Assembly: GCA_017433825.1 (NCBI GenBank)
Contig: JAFRGL010000023.1
Location: 1-64,000, forward strand
Direction of reading: 5' to 3'
Source of the DNA: Eubacterium sp.
GTDB taxonomy: Bacteria; Bacillota; Clostridia; Lachnospirales; Lachnospiraceae
DNA length: 64,000 nucleotides
Position numbers and translations under genes: made by a program
Notes under the pieces: generated by a model
Database searches by the model: none
Told to the model about the DNA's origin: nothing
What the model saw: the letters and a program-made list of their open reading frames with translations, nothing else
In this document: positions 25,344 through 33,490 of the stretch, in pieces
Layout of the letters: each line of letters starts with the position of its first letter
Numbering within the stretch: position 1 is the first letter of the stretch

Positions 25344-26681
25344 TTATTGTCTGTTTATTTCCCCTTTTATAAACTCCAGAAGATATTCCCTGGTATTATT
25401 CTTCGGATTCTCCAGCACGGCATTCAGGGCCGCCTGAAGCACGGTGCCTACCTTAGGGCCTTTTTCACAGCCGGCTTTCATCACGTCTTCGCCGGTCACA
25501 GCCAGCTCTTTTAAGGAAATGCAGTCACCGCGGGCCAGCATCATCTCCCCCATGGCCTTTACCGAATAAATACGTTCGAACTTTTCCTTTCGCCGGTGCA
25601 TGCTCTGGCCCAGCACGTCCGCGACCTGCACCTTAATCAGCCGGAAGAACATTTCTTCCCCGAGGGATGAGAGAAGCTTTCTGACCGGCACTTCCCGGGC
25701 TTCGGTCCACTCGTCGTGCTGCCGGATAAGCAGGCAAACCTTGCGCATGGTGTCATTATCGCATTTCAGCCTTTTTAGAATCGCCTCCGCCATTTCAGCG
25801 CCTTTTTCCGGATGGCCTTTGAAATGGTCTATGCCGTTCCTGTCGGTGGTCTTCATCACGGGCTTGGCGATATCATGCAGCAGCATGGTCAGCCTTAAAA
25901 TCCGGTCGGACTCAATGCTTTCCATGGTCTTTAAAATATGATCGCCCACGTTGTAGCAATGGTGTTTGTTCACCTGGGGCGTATTCATGCAGACGTCGAA
26001 TTCCGGCAGGAATACCGCCGTTTCGCCCAGCTCCCAGGCTTTCCGCAAGTATTCCGGATGTCTGGAAACGAGTATTTTCGTCAGCTCGGCGAAAATACGC
26101 TCTGCGCTGATTTTACGCAGGTTGCCGCTTAAGGCTTTGACGGCTTGTGCCGTCCTCTCTTCTATCTCAAATGACAGCTGGGCGGAAAAGCGGACCGCCC
26201 TGAGCATCCTTAATGCGTCTTCGGAAAAGCGCTCGTAAGGGTCTCCCACGCAGCGGATAAGGCGGTTTTCCAGGTCCTTCTGCCCGCCGAAAAGGTCCAC
26301 CAGACCGTCCCTGTCGTTATACGCCATCGCATTGATGGTAAAATCCCTTCGTTTCAGGTCTTCTTCCAGTGAAGAGGTGAAGGTGACGGATGAGGGATGG
26401 CGCATGTCCTCGTAAATGCCGTCAATGCGGTAGGTGGTCACTTCGAAGGCATCCTCCCTGTCCATGACGGTAACCGTACCGTGGGCAATGCCGGTATCAA
26501 TGGTGCGTCTGAACAGGTTCTTCACCTGCAGGGCCCGGGCGTTGGTGGTGATGTCCCAGTCCTGCGGGGTTCTTCCCAGCAGGCTGTCCCGGACGCATCC
26601 GCCCACAGCATAGGCTTCGAAGCCTGTGCCTTCCAGGACAGAGATGATTTTTTTTACTTTTTCCGGTAACAGAATCTGCAT
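25344..26681 (-). CDS. cca: tRNA nucleotidyltransferase/poly(A) polymerase family (CCA-adding)
   Basis: 445 residues. Seen: nucleotidyltransferase signature AYAVGGCVRDSLLGRTPQDWDI, the TITTYRID-like DxxT region (FEVTTYRIDG, RRDFTINAMAY), arm domain, and an HD domain (HDIAKP). The tRNA-Ser in this window has no encoded CCA, in agreement with need for this enzyme. An in-frame ATG 20 codons upstream gives an unlikely N terminus; I chose 26681 (MQILLPEKV). The ribosome site is weak (GGGGG). Confidence 0.9.
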   Translation of the reverse strand: MQILLPEKVKKIISVLEGTGFEAYAVGGCVRDSLLGRTPQDWDITTNARALQVKNLFRRTIDTGIAHGTVTVMDREDAFEVTTYRIDGIYEDMRHPSSVTFTSSLEEDLKRRDFTINAMAYNDRDGLVDLFGGQKDLENRLIRCVGDPYERFSEDALRMLRAVRFSAQLSFEIEERTAQAVKALSGNLRKISAERIFAELTKILVSRHPEYLRKAWELGETAVFLPEFDVCMNTPQVNKHHCYNVGDHILKTMESIESDRILRLTMLLHDIAKPVMKTTDRNGIDHFKGHPEKGAEMAEAILKRLKCDNDTMRKVCLLIRQHDEWTEAREVPVRKLLSSLGEEMFFRLIKVQVADVLGQSMHRRKEKFERIYSVKAMGEMMLARGDCISLKELAVTGEDVMKAGCEKGPKVGTVLQAALNAVLENPKNNTREYLLEFIKGEINRQ

Positions 26682-26696
26682 GAACGCCCCCGTCGG

Positions 26697-26751
26697 TGAT
26701 AATAAAAAAAACAGACGCAAAAGCCTGCTGCTTTTATGCATCTGTATTATA
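26697..26751 (-). terminator. Terminator-like hairpin in the cca leader
   Basis: Stem of ACAGACGCAAAAGC with GCTTTTATGCATCTGT (26711-26745, one small bulge) followed on the minus strand by T8. A -10-like TATAAT (26746-26751) lies directly in front. Either this is a second terminator backing up the one at 26811-26851, or an attenuator for cca. If a promoter uses that TATAAT, the hairpin would form within the first nucleotides of the transcript. Confidence 0.65.
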
Positions 26752-26810
26752 GCATACTGCTTATTATATTTCCATGTTTCTTTGCTCTTAAGACGCGTGT
26801 TATCTGCACA

Positions 26811-26851
26811 AAAAATTGGGCTGCCTGATTGACGCTCTCCTCAGGCAGCCC
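26811..26851 (-). terminator. Terminator of the mini-ORF transcript
   Basis: Perfect 11-bp stem GGGCTGCCTGA/TCAGGCAGCCC (26841-26851 with 26818-26828), 12-nt loop, then AATTTTTT. Its first base is the last base of the stop codon of the 30-codon ORF. Confidence 0.93.
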
Positions 26852-26943
26852 TACCAATGATAATTCAGTAGTTTCACTATATAACCTCCATTCTCTTTAT
26901 TTTTCAGGTTTCGTGGTTCTGCTCCCATTCTTCTTATCTTCAT
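26851..26943 (-). CDS. Possible 30-residue peptide, unknown
   Basis: Reads MKIRRMGAEPRNLKNKEN at the N terminus and ends KLLNYHW. The N-terminal half is basic; there is no signal or membrane segment. Its ATG overlaps the stop of a 9-codon ORF (MIVPVLQNR, 26940-26969) as ATGA, and that ORF in turn overlaps the stop of a 2-codon ORF (ATG AAA TGA, 26966-26974), which has an ideal AAGGAGG eight bases upstream. Within the 30-codon frame, GGAGG stands seven bases before a GTG that would give only MKLLNYHW. Lies between a consensus promoter and a strong terminator. I do not recognise it; it may be a leader peptide of a regulatory RNA rather than a functional protein. Confidence 0.4.
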   Translation of the reverse strand: MKIRRMGAEPRNLKNKENGGYIVKLLNYHW

Positions 26944-27051
26944 CTGTTTTGCAGAACCGGGACAATCATTTCATTGGTTTGTCCTCCTTGTATCTCAACC
27001 TATCGATAGTTTCTTCTTCTAAATATATTGCTCTTGTCTCTTTCTGGGTTC

Positions 27052-27080
27052 ATTATAAGGGAGGGGTGTTGATTTGTCAA
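27052..27080 (-). promoter_or_regulatory. Consensus promoter of the mini-ORF transcript
   Basis: Minus strand TTGACA (27075-27080), 17 bp, TATAAT (27052-27057), both perfect. The 45 bp upstream (27081-27125) are almost pure A/T with A tracts, like an UP element. It is among the strongest promoters in the window. Confidence 0.93.
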
Positions 27081-27214
27081 GCATTTTCTTGAAATTTTTC
27101 TATATTTTTAAATATTTAGAATATTTACGTCAATTAGATACAATTTAGCTCCGCCATCCTGAAATGTTGCGTGATTTGAAAAGATTCTAAATATTCAGTT
27201 CCTGCATCCACCGA

Positions 27215-27442
27215 ACCGGCAGAAGAACGGCCGGCAGGTCGTTTCAGCCTGAAAAATATACAGCTGCGAAACCGTCTGATTTCGGGTACCGGCCTGATTC
27301 GACGAGTTCTCTGATGACAACTCGCCTCAGCAGGCCTCAAAAAGAATTGCCTGGAAGCAACTTTTTGCCCCTCATCAGCCGTTTCCGACAGCTGTATTTT
27401 TCATGGGCTTTACTCCAATCCCGGCCTGTTCTTTCTGCCGGT
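27215..27442. repeat. Long imperfect foldback element (about 228 bp)
   Basis: The ends are inverted repeats: ACCGGCAGAAGAACGGCCGG (27215-27234) against 27421-27442, matching with two single-base bulges. Pairing continues inward for about 45 more bases per arm with small gaps (AGCC..TGAAAAAT..ACAGCTG..AAAC..CTGAT on both sides). The centre holds two further hairpins: GGCCTG...CAGGCC enclosing GAGTT/AACTC (27291-27335), and AAAAAG...CTTTTT enclosing TTGC/GCAA (27338-27366). The remaining sequence of the gap (27126-27214, 27443-27511) shows no gene. It may be a MITE, a palindromic repeat, or a structured RNA; copy number is unknown. Confidence 0.7.
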
Positions 27443-27511
27443 ACGGCTGCCTGTCAGTTCCCGGGCCGGGCCCCAAAAGCAGCCGGTTGATTCAGCCATA
27501 AATAACTGTTT

Positions 27512-28192
27512 TCAGTCAGTAGTTTTCTTCCGCCGTGAGGCGATTCTGTTCAGAAGCTTCACCACCTGGCCGACGCAGAACGCCGATATGATGGTGCCCT
27601 CGCGGACCACCACCACGTCTCCGGTGAAGGATTTTATACCTCCCAGGAAAATCAGCTGCAGCACCAGGGCGATGCAGATCATGCTCATGTCCACCATCGT
27701 CTTGCAGTCCCCGAAGGGCCTGGTCTTCAGCTTCTGGAAGATGGCTCCCGCCAGTCCTTCCGCCGGCATCGGGATAAGGTTCGGCTGCAGATACGTGAAC
27801 ACGCCGATACCGATGATAAACAGGCTGGCAATCAGATAGACCAGCCTTAAGGGATAAGTCTCCGGCCGCGGGAAATTGTATAGAAGATGTCCGAAAGCAT
27901 TCGGGTTGATTCCCACAAGGTCCACCATAAAGCCGAAAACAATGGCTACCGGGATGCCCAGGATATTCACCAGGCGGAATTTACTCCTCAGGATGAGAAA
28001 CTGGGCAAGGACCAGCAGGCAGTAAACCAGGATGGTGGTGGTGCCCAGGGTGAACCCCCAGATAACCTCCAGAGCCCTGGGAATCGAGCTGACAGGAGAA
28101 ATTCCCAGCCCCGACATCTTGGACACATTGATGCCGACGGCAATAATAAACAGACCGATAATATAAACGATCAGCCGTTTTACGTTCTTCAT
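27512..28192 (-). CDS. YczE/YitT-like membrane protein (DUF6198-like)
   Basis: 226 residues with about five or six membrane segments and GLGISPVSSIPRALE near the N terminus, a hallmark of YczE/YyaS-type proteins. The function is unknown; transport or membrane regulation has been proposed for relatives. Its ATG overlaps the stop of the aminotransferase (ATGA), so it is the last, translationally coupled member of the aryl-acid operon. That context makes a role in moving or sensing aromatic acids or amino acids plausible, but this is inference. Confidence 0.8.
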   Translation of the reverse strand: MKNVKRLIVYIIGLFIIAVGINVSKMSGLGISPVSSIPRALEVIWGFTLGTTTILVYCLLVLAQFLILRSKFRLVNILGIPVAIVFGFMVDLVGINPNAFGHLLYNFPRPETYPLRLVYLIASLFIIGIGVFTYLQPNLIPMPAEGLAGAIFQKLKTRPFGDCKTMVDMSMICIALVLQLIFLGGIKSFTGDVVVVREGTIISAFCVGQVVKLLNRIASRRKKTTD

Positions 28193-29358
28193 CCCAGCAT
28201 CTTCGCCTTGATGTCAGCCAGGCGGTTCAAAGCCTCGTAAAGCGTGTCATCCTTCTTTGCGAAATGCAGCCGGATGATGTCCTTTACCGGCTCCATGAAG
28301 AAGGATGAGCCTGGCACGGCAGCAACGCCCACCTTGGCGGTCATCTCCTCGCAGAATTCCAGATCGTTCTGTCCGGGCTTCATGAAAGGCGCAATATTGG
28401 CCAGGCAGAAATAGGTGCCCTCCGGCTCGGAGAACGGAATGCCGATGTCGCGGAGGCCGTTCGTGAAGATCTGCTTCATATGCTCGTAATGGGCGGTAAA
28501 TTCATCGTAATAGCTGTCCGGCATGTCAAGGCCCACGATGGCAGCCTCCATCAGGGGAGCAGCGGAACCCACGGTATTGAAATCATGGTACTGCTTGATT
28601 CTTTCCATGATATTCTCCGGGGCAATGGCGTAGCCTAAACGCCAGCCTGTGATGGAGTATGTCTTGGAAAGGGAGGAAATGCTGACAGTCCTCTCCCACA
28701 TTCCCGGCAGGGTCGCCATGTAAATGTGCTTCCTGCCGTCAAAGATGATGTGCTCATACACCTCGTCCATAACCGCGTAAACATCATATTTCTTACAGAG
28801 GTCCGCGATAAGCGTCATTTCCTCCATGGTAAACACACGTCCCGAGGGGTTGGCGGGATTGCAGATGAGGATCATTTTCGGGTTCTGGCGGAAGGCGTCT
28901 TCCAGTACTTCCGGATCAAATTTCAGCTCGGGCGGCACCAGGGGCACGTAGATGGGCTCGCAGTCCGCCATAATGCACTGGGCATGGTAATTTTCGAAAA
29001 ACGGGGAAAACAGCACAACCTTGTCCCCCGGATTGGTCAGCGCGAAAATGGTGTCCACCATGGCTTCGGTGGAACCGATGGTTACCACGACTTCCTTATC
29101 CGGATCCAGGTCAAGGCCCATGAAACGGCCGCATTTCCGGCAGAGGGCCTGACGGAAGTTCAGGGCACCCATGGTTATCGGATACTGATGGGGGCCGATG
29201 GCGGAGATTTCACGCAGGCGGTCGGTAATGGCCGCGGGCGGATCAAAATCCGGGAAGCCCTGGGCCAGGTTGATAGCGTCATTTGCAATGGCGATCCTGG
29301 TCATCCGCCGGATGATGGATTCGGTAAACATGGCATTTCTTCTGCTCATTTCTTTCAT
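28189..29358 (-). CDS. Class I/II aminotransferase, probably aromatic
   Basis: 389 residues, PLP fold type I. Seen: AQGFPDFDPP, CNPANPSGRV, DEVYEHIIFDG, and the PLP lysine in SSLSKTYSITGWRLGY (near residue 236). General family: aspartate/aromatic aminotransferases. In the operon with IorAB and aryl-CoA ligases it would interconvert arylpyruvates and Phe/Tyr. GAGGT eight bases before the ATG at 29358. The stop overlaps the start of the YczE-like gene; the ACT protein gene lies 34 bp upstream. Confidence 0.9.
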   Translation of the reverse strand: MKEMSRRNAMFTESIIRRMTRIAIANDAINLAQGFPDFDPPAAITDRLREISAIGPHQYPITMGALNFRQALCRKCGRFMGLDLDPDKEVVVTIGSTEAMVDTIFALTNPGDKVVLFSPFFENYHAQCIMADCEPIYVPLVPPELKFDPEVLEDAFRQNPKMILICNPANPSGRVFTMEEMTLIADLCKKYDVYAVMDEVYEHIIFDGRKHIYMATLPGMWERTVSISSLSKTYSITGWRLGYAIAPENIMERIKQYHDFNTVGSAAPLMEAAIVGLDMPDSYYDEFTAHYEHMKQIFTNGLRDIGIPFSEPEGTYFCLANIAPFMKPGQNDLEFCEEMTAKVGVAAVPGSSFFMEPVKDIIRLHFAKKDDTLYEALNRLADIKAKMLG

Positions 29359-29392
29359 ATGGATTTACCTCGATTCTTCTCTTCTTCCTGAA

Positions 29393-29824
29393 TTATAATC
29401 CCAGCGCGAGGCTGTCAGCCGCAGTAATATTGTGTCTGTCCAGGCTTTCCTGCATGGTCTGCATATTTTTTGCGGCAATAATCATATACGCCAGACCGTC
29501 CTTGTGTCCGAAAACGGAATACATGTACTCGATATCCACCCCGTCCCCGGCCAGAAGCTGCAGAAGGTCGTTCAATCCGCCGGGCCTGTCGGGCACCGCC
29601 ACGGCAAACACCGGATTAACGGCAATCACAAACCCTGCCTCGGTTAAGGCTTTCTGCGCTTTTTCGGGATCGTCGGGAATCAGGCGGAGAACGCCGTATT
29701 CCGAAACTTCCGCCACATTCAGGGCGCGGAGGTCGATACCATGCTCGGACAGCACGGAAAGGATGGCAGCCAGCTGCCCTTTTTTATTTTCCATAAACGC
29801 GCTCAGCTGATAAATGTTCTTCAT
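29393..29824 (-). CDS. Double ACT-domain amino-acid-binding protein
   Basis: 143 residues forming two ACT domains (about 4-68 and 70-138): QLSAFMENKKGQLAAILSVL and AVAVPDRPGGLNDLLQLLAG show the typical beta-alpha-beta turns with Gly at the ligand site. No enzyme domain. Such proteins are regularly found with paaK-iorAB in anaerobes. Here it may sense an aromatic amino acid and control the neighbouring enzymes or their transcription. Strong AAGGAGG upstream; it starts 12 bp after the paaK-like stop. Confidence 0.9.
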   Translation of the reverse strand: MKNIYQLSAFMENKKGQLAAILSVLSEHGIDLRALNVAEVSEYGVLRLIPDDPEKAQKALTEAGFVIAVNPVFAVAVPDRPGGLNDLLQLLAGDGVDIEYMYSVFGHKDGLAYMIIAAKNMQTMQESLDRHNITAADSLALGL

Positions 29825-29836
29825 GGTTTTCCCTCC

Positions 29837-31135
29837 TTATATTTTTCTTCTGTCGATAACACGCACGGCCTTGCCTTCGCTTCTTTCGATGCTTCTGGGG
29901 GCAACCAGCCGGATTTTCGCGTAAATGCCCAGCATGGCTTTCATTGCCTGGGTCAGCTGTTTTTCCATCTCGGTAACCGTCGCCAGGCTGCCGTTGAAGG
30001 CATCGGCGGGGATTTCCACACGGATTTCGATGGAATCCGTATTTTCCAGCCGGTCCACGATAATCTGGTAGTTCGCCGGATATCCCTGCTCCAGAAGGAC
30101 GGTTTCGATCTGGGACGGGAATACATTGACGCCCTTGATGACCATCATATCGTCAGACCTGCCCATAGGCCTGCTCATCCGGATGTGGGTTCTTCCGCAG
30201 GAACAGGGCGTATCGTCCAGGATGCAGATATCCTTCGTCCGGTACCGCAGCAGCGGGGAAGCCTTCCGGGTCAGGGAAGTAAACACCAGTTCGCCCTTGC
30301 TTCCGTAAGGCAGAGGCTCCAGGGTGACCGGGTCCACAATTTCCGCGAGATACTGGTCTTCGCAGATATGCATGCCGGCCTGTTCGCTGCACTCATAAGC
30401 CACGCCGGGGCCGCACATTTCCGTCAGACCGTAAATATTGTAGGCTTTGATGCCCAGGTCTCTTTCGATGTTCCTGCGCATCTCATCACTCCAGGCCTCC
30501 GCGCCGAAGATGCCGGCCTTCAGCCGTATTTTATCCCGCAGCCCCCGTTCATGGATGCTTTCCGCCAGATATGCGGCGTAGGAAGGCGTACAGCACAGGA
30601 TGGTCGAACCCAGGTCCACCATAAACTGCAGTTGCCTGTCGGTGTTGCCTGAGGACATGGGCAGTGTCAGGCAGCCCACCTTGTGGCTGCCGCCGTTTAA
30701 GCCGGGGCCGCCGGTGAACAGGCCGTAGCCGTAGCAGACCTGGCACACGTCGTCTTTCGTACCGCCCGCAGCGGTGATGGCCCTGGCGCAGCACTCTTCC
30801 CACAGGTCGATATCCCCCTGGGTATAGCCGGACACCACTCTCTTGCCGGTGGTGCCGGAAGTGGACTGGATACGCACGCATTCCGAAAGCGGAACCGCAA
30901 ACATGCCGAAGGGATAGGTTTCCCTTAAATCGTCCTTGGTCAGAAACGGAAGCTTGTAAAGGTCTTCCACGCCTTTGATATCATCCGGCGTAAGCTTTTT
31001 TTCTTCCATCTTCTGCCTGTAATAAGCCACATTGTCCCAGACATGCTTTACCTGCCGCACCAGGCGTTCGCTCTGAAGGTTCTTTAAGGCGGACCGGTCC
31101 ATGGTTTCTGTTTCTTTCTGATAATACATTTCCAT
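29837..31135 (-). CDS. paaK: Phenylacetate-CoA ligase (PaaK type)
   Basis: 432 residues, the usual size of PaaK. Activates aryl acetates such as phenylacetate to CoA thioesters using ATP. Seen: P-loop-like STSGTTGKRVVSGYT, YNIYGLTEMCGPGVAYEC, and the C-terminal IKGVNVFPSQIETVL. Start is uncertain: ATG 31135, ATG 31129 and the Met at residue 12 are possible, none with a strong ribosome site. It is the second acid-CoA ligase of the operon; it lies 26 bp after iorB. Confidence 0.93.
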   Translation of the reverse strand: MEMYYQKETETMDRSALKNLQSERLVRQVKHVWDNVAYYRQKMEEKKLTPDDIKGVEDLYKLPFLTKDDLRETYPFGMFAVPLSECVRIQSTSGTTGKRVVSGYTQGDIDLWEECCARAITAAGGTKDDVCQVCYGYGLFTGGPGLNGGSHKVGCLTLPMSSGNTDRQLQFMVDLGSTILCCTPSYAAYLAESIHERGLRDKIRLKAGIFGAEAWSDEMRRNIERDLGIKAYNIYGLTEMCGPGVAYECSEQAGMHICEDQYLAEIVDPVTLEPLPYGSKGELVFTSLTRKASPLLRYRTKDICILDDTPCSCGRTHIRMSRPMGRSDDMMVIKGVNVFPSQIETVLLEQGYPANYQIIVDRLENTDSIEIRVEIPADAFNGSLATVTEMEKQLTQAMKAMLGIYAKIRLVAPRSIERSEGKAVRVIDRRKI

Positions 31136-31161
31136 AATTACTGCTTGTCTTTCTGTACTGC

Positions 31162-31731
31162 TTAGCTTTCCCTGCCCAGTTTATAGGCTTTCAGGTTCAT
31201 TTCCGTAAACTTCTCAGGTACGCATTCCCTGATGACGGTTATCCACTCTTCTTCCGGATAGTCAAAATGCTTTGACAGCCTTCCGATCAACACCAGGTTG
31301 ACCGCTTTTGCACTCCCCGCCTGCTCCGCAAGGGAAAGTGCGTCAAAGGCGTCCAGATTCAGTCCCAGGCCTTTGATATTGTCCTCAATGCCATCCGGGT
31401 AGACCGCCGTACCGGTAATAACCGGCATGGGATTGGTTTTCTGCGTATTGGTGATTAAAATACCGTCCTTACGTAAATATTCGGTCCAGCGGGCCGCCTC
31501 CAGAAGCTCGAAGGAAAGGATAAAGTCCGCCTCCCCTTTGTCAATCAGCGGGGAATATACCTTGTCGCCGAACCGTACGTAGGTAACCACGCTGCCGCCG
31601 CGCTGGCTCATGCCATGCACTTCGGACACTTTGACGTCGAAGCCCCTGCCCACGAAAAGCCTGCCGAGGATTTTGCTGGCAAGGAGTGTTCCCTGGCCGC
31701 CGACACCGACAATCATGATATTCTTTGTCAT
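31162..31731 (-). CDS. iorB: Indolepyruvate:ferredoxin oxidoreductase, beta subunit
   Basis: 189 residues, the gamma-like domain of 2-oxoacid:ferredoxin oxidoreductases: MIVGVGGQGTLLASKILG, GMSQRGGSVVTYVRFG. It pairs with IorA to convert arylpyruvates to aryl-acetyl-CoA plus CO2 and reduced ferredoxin, or the reverse. Start: ATG 31731 eight bases after AAGGAG; longer in-frame readings into iorA are unlikely. It begins three bases before the iorA stop region ends, that is, the genes are almost contiguous (iorA stop at 31734). Confidence 0.95.
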   Translation of the reverse strand: MTKNIMIVGVGGQGTLLASKILGRLFVGRGFDVKVSEVHGMSQRGGSVVTYVRFGDKVYSPLIDKGEADFILSFELLEAARWTEYLRKDGILITNTQKTNPMPVITGTAVYPDGIEDNIKGLGLNLDAFDALSLAEQAGSAKAVNLVLIGRLSKHFDYPEEEWITVIRECVPEKFTEMNLKAYKLGRES

Positions 31732-31733
31732 GG

Positions 31734-33473
31734 TTAAAACTCCTTTCTTTCGGGCAGCGCGCCGAATCTGCAAAGCTGGGCGCAGACGCCGCAGCCGACA
31801 CAAAGCGTACCGTCAATGGATGCCTTGCCGTCCACGATGCTGATGGCCGGGCAGCCTATCTTCATGCAGGCCTTGCAGCCCACGCATTTATCCCTGTCGC
31901 TTACAATCGGGCCGGGATGCTTTACATATTTCAGAAGCGCGCAGGGCCTTCTGGAAATGATGACCGACGGGCAGTCATTTCCGAGTGCTTCCTTAACGGC
32001 CGCTTCACATTCCGCAAGCTTATAGGGGTCCACCACCTTCACATCCGGAATACCGATGCTCCTGCACAACTCTTCCAGATTGATCTTGCCGGCGGGATCG
32101 CCTTTAAGGTTAATGCCGGTGGTGGGATTCTGCTGATGGCCCGTCATGCCGGTAATGGAGTTGTCCAGGATAATAACCGTACAGTTGGATTCATTGTAGG
32201 CGATGTTGACCAGGCCTGTGATGCCGGAGTGGATGAAGGTGGAATCACCGATAACCGCCACGGTATTTTTCGCGTTTTCCGGCGTACTCTTTACAAAGCC
32301 GTGGATGCCGGATACGGAAGCGCCCATGCAGATGGTGGTATCAATTGCGCCAAGGGGTGCCAGGGCTCCTAAGGTATAGCAGCCAATATCACCCAGCACG
32401 TTCACCTTCAGCTTGTTCAGGATGTGGAACATGCCCCTGTGGGGACAACCGGCGCAGAGCACGGGCGGCCTTGCGGGCACATTTTCCGGATAGGCTTTCC
32501 CTCCTTCCGTTTCCAGACCTAAGTCCCTGGCCACGGTCTTCTGGCTGAATTCGTCGATATTCGTGAAGGTTTCCTTGCCCACGGGGTTAAGGCCGATATT
32601 CCTGCAGTGGGCTTCGATCACGCCGTCCAGTTCTTCCACAACCACAAGCTTTCCGACGGAAGCGGCGAAATCCTTAATTTTCTGTACGGGCAGCGGGTTG
32701 ATCATGTCCAGTTTGAGTACCGGATAGGTATCCCCCAGCACTTCCTTCACATACAGGTAGCTGGTGGAGGAGGTAACAATGCCGCAGGAATTATCCTTTC
32801 CTTCTTCAACCCGGTTAATGGATATGGTCTCCGCCAGGGCAGTCAGCTTCGCGGTGCGCTCTTCCACTACGAAATGCCTTGCCTTTGCCATAGCGGGCAT
32901 CATTACGTATTTCTGCGCGTTTTTCACGTAGGGTACGGGGTCTTTTTCCACTCTTTCACCGGTTTCCACAATACTCTGGGAATGGGCTACCCTGGTGCAC
33001 ATCTTCAAAAGCACCGCGGTATCGTATTCTTCGGAAATCTCGTAGGCCAGCTTCGTAAACGCCAGGCTTTCCGCAGAATCCGACGGCTCCAGCATGGGCA
33101 GCTTGGCCGCAACGGCATAATGTCTGGAATCCTGTTCATTCTGGGAGGAATGCATGCCTGCGTCATCCGCCACGGCGATAACCATGCCGGCATTCACACC
33201 GGTGTAGGCAATGGTAAAGAGGGGATCGGCGGCCACGTTCAGGCCAACATGCTTCTGGCCGCAGAAGGAGCGTTTGCCCGCCAGGGACGCGCCGAAAGCG
33301 CTTTCCATGGCCACTTTTTCGTTCGGGGCCCATTCCGCGTAGATTTCATCGTATTTGGCGGCTTCCTCGGTAATCTCGGTACTGGGGGTTCCGGGATAAC
33401 TGGATACAAAACAGCATCCGGCCTCGTAAAGGCCCCTTGCCACCGCTTCGTTTCCGAGCATCAGTTTCTTCAT
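31734..33473 (-). CDS. iorA: Indolepyruvate:ferredoxin oxidoreductase, alpha subunit
   Basis: 579 residues. The pyrimidine-binding domain comes first (YEAGCCFVSSYPGTPSTEI), the TPP site in the middle (GDIGCYTLGALAPLG; GDSTFIHSGITGLVNIAYN), and at the C terminus two [4Fe-4S] clusters (CVGCKACMKIGCPA and CVGCGVCAQLC). Oxidises or forms indolepyruvate, phenylpyruvate and hydroxyphenylpyruvate with ferredoxin. AGGAGG ten bases before the ATG. The first gene of the operon, the acid-CoA ligase, ends 17 bp upstream. The attenuator at 35146-35299 controls it as part of the same transcript (inferred). Confidence 0.96.
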   Translation of the reverse strand: MKKLMLGNEAVARGLYEAGCCFVSSYPGTPSTEITEEAAKYDEIYAEWAPNEKVAMESAFGASLAGKRSFCGQKHVGLNVAADPLFTIAYTGVNAGMVIAVADDAGMHSSQNEQDSRHYAVAAKLPMLEPSDSAESLAFTKLAYEISEEYDTAVLLKMCTRVAHSQSIVETGERVEKDPVPYVKNAQKYVMMPAMAKARHFVVEERTAKLTALAETISINRVEEGKDNSCGIVTSSTSYLYVKEVLGDTYPVLKLDMINPLPVQKIKDFAASVGKLVVVEELDGVIEAHCRNIGLNPVGKETFTNIDEFSQKTVARDLGLETEGGKAYPENVPARPPVLCAGCPHRGMFHILNKLKVNVLGDIGCYTLGALAPLGAIDTTICMGASVSGIHGFVKSTPENAKNTVAVIGDSTFIHSGITGLVNIAYNESNCTVIILDNSITGMTGHQQNPTTGINLKGDPAGKINLEELCRSIGIPDVKVVDPYKLAECEAAVKEALGNDCPSVIISRRPCALLKYVKHPGPIVSDRDKCVGCKACMKIGCPAISIVDGKASIDGTLCVGCGVCAQLCRFGALPERKEF

Positions 33474-33490
33474 TCTTCCACTGCCTCCTT

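Larger units (their letters stand above)
26811..27045 (-). ncRNA. Short transcript between consensus promoter and terminator
   Basis: About 235 nt from the predicted start (27045) to the T run (26811). It carries an ideal ribosome site (AAGGAGG, 26983-26989), three overlapping mini-ORFs, and an 8-bp hairpin GGTTCTGC/GCAGAACC (26951-26958 with 26915-26922) which would sequester part of them. It could be a small RNA, a small-protein mRNA, or both. I know no named family that it matches. Confidence 0.6.

Noticed and set aside
26829-27092. 87-codon open frame on the plus strand
   Set aside because: It is antisense to the consensus promoter, mini-ORFs and terminator on the minus strand, and has no promoter or ribosome site of its own.
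27134-27340. 68-codon open frame on the minus strand
   Set aside because: It runs through the arm of the foldback element, has no plausible ribosome site, and its Arg/Pro/Ser/Cys composition is unlike that of the neighbouring genes.
30153-30900. Other-frame open readings within the paaK-like gene
   Set aside because: These are shadows of the real gene, Arg/Pro-rich and without ribosome sites.
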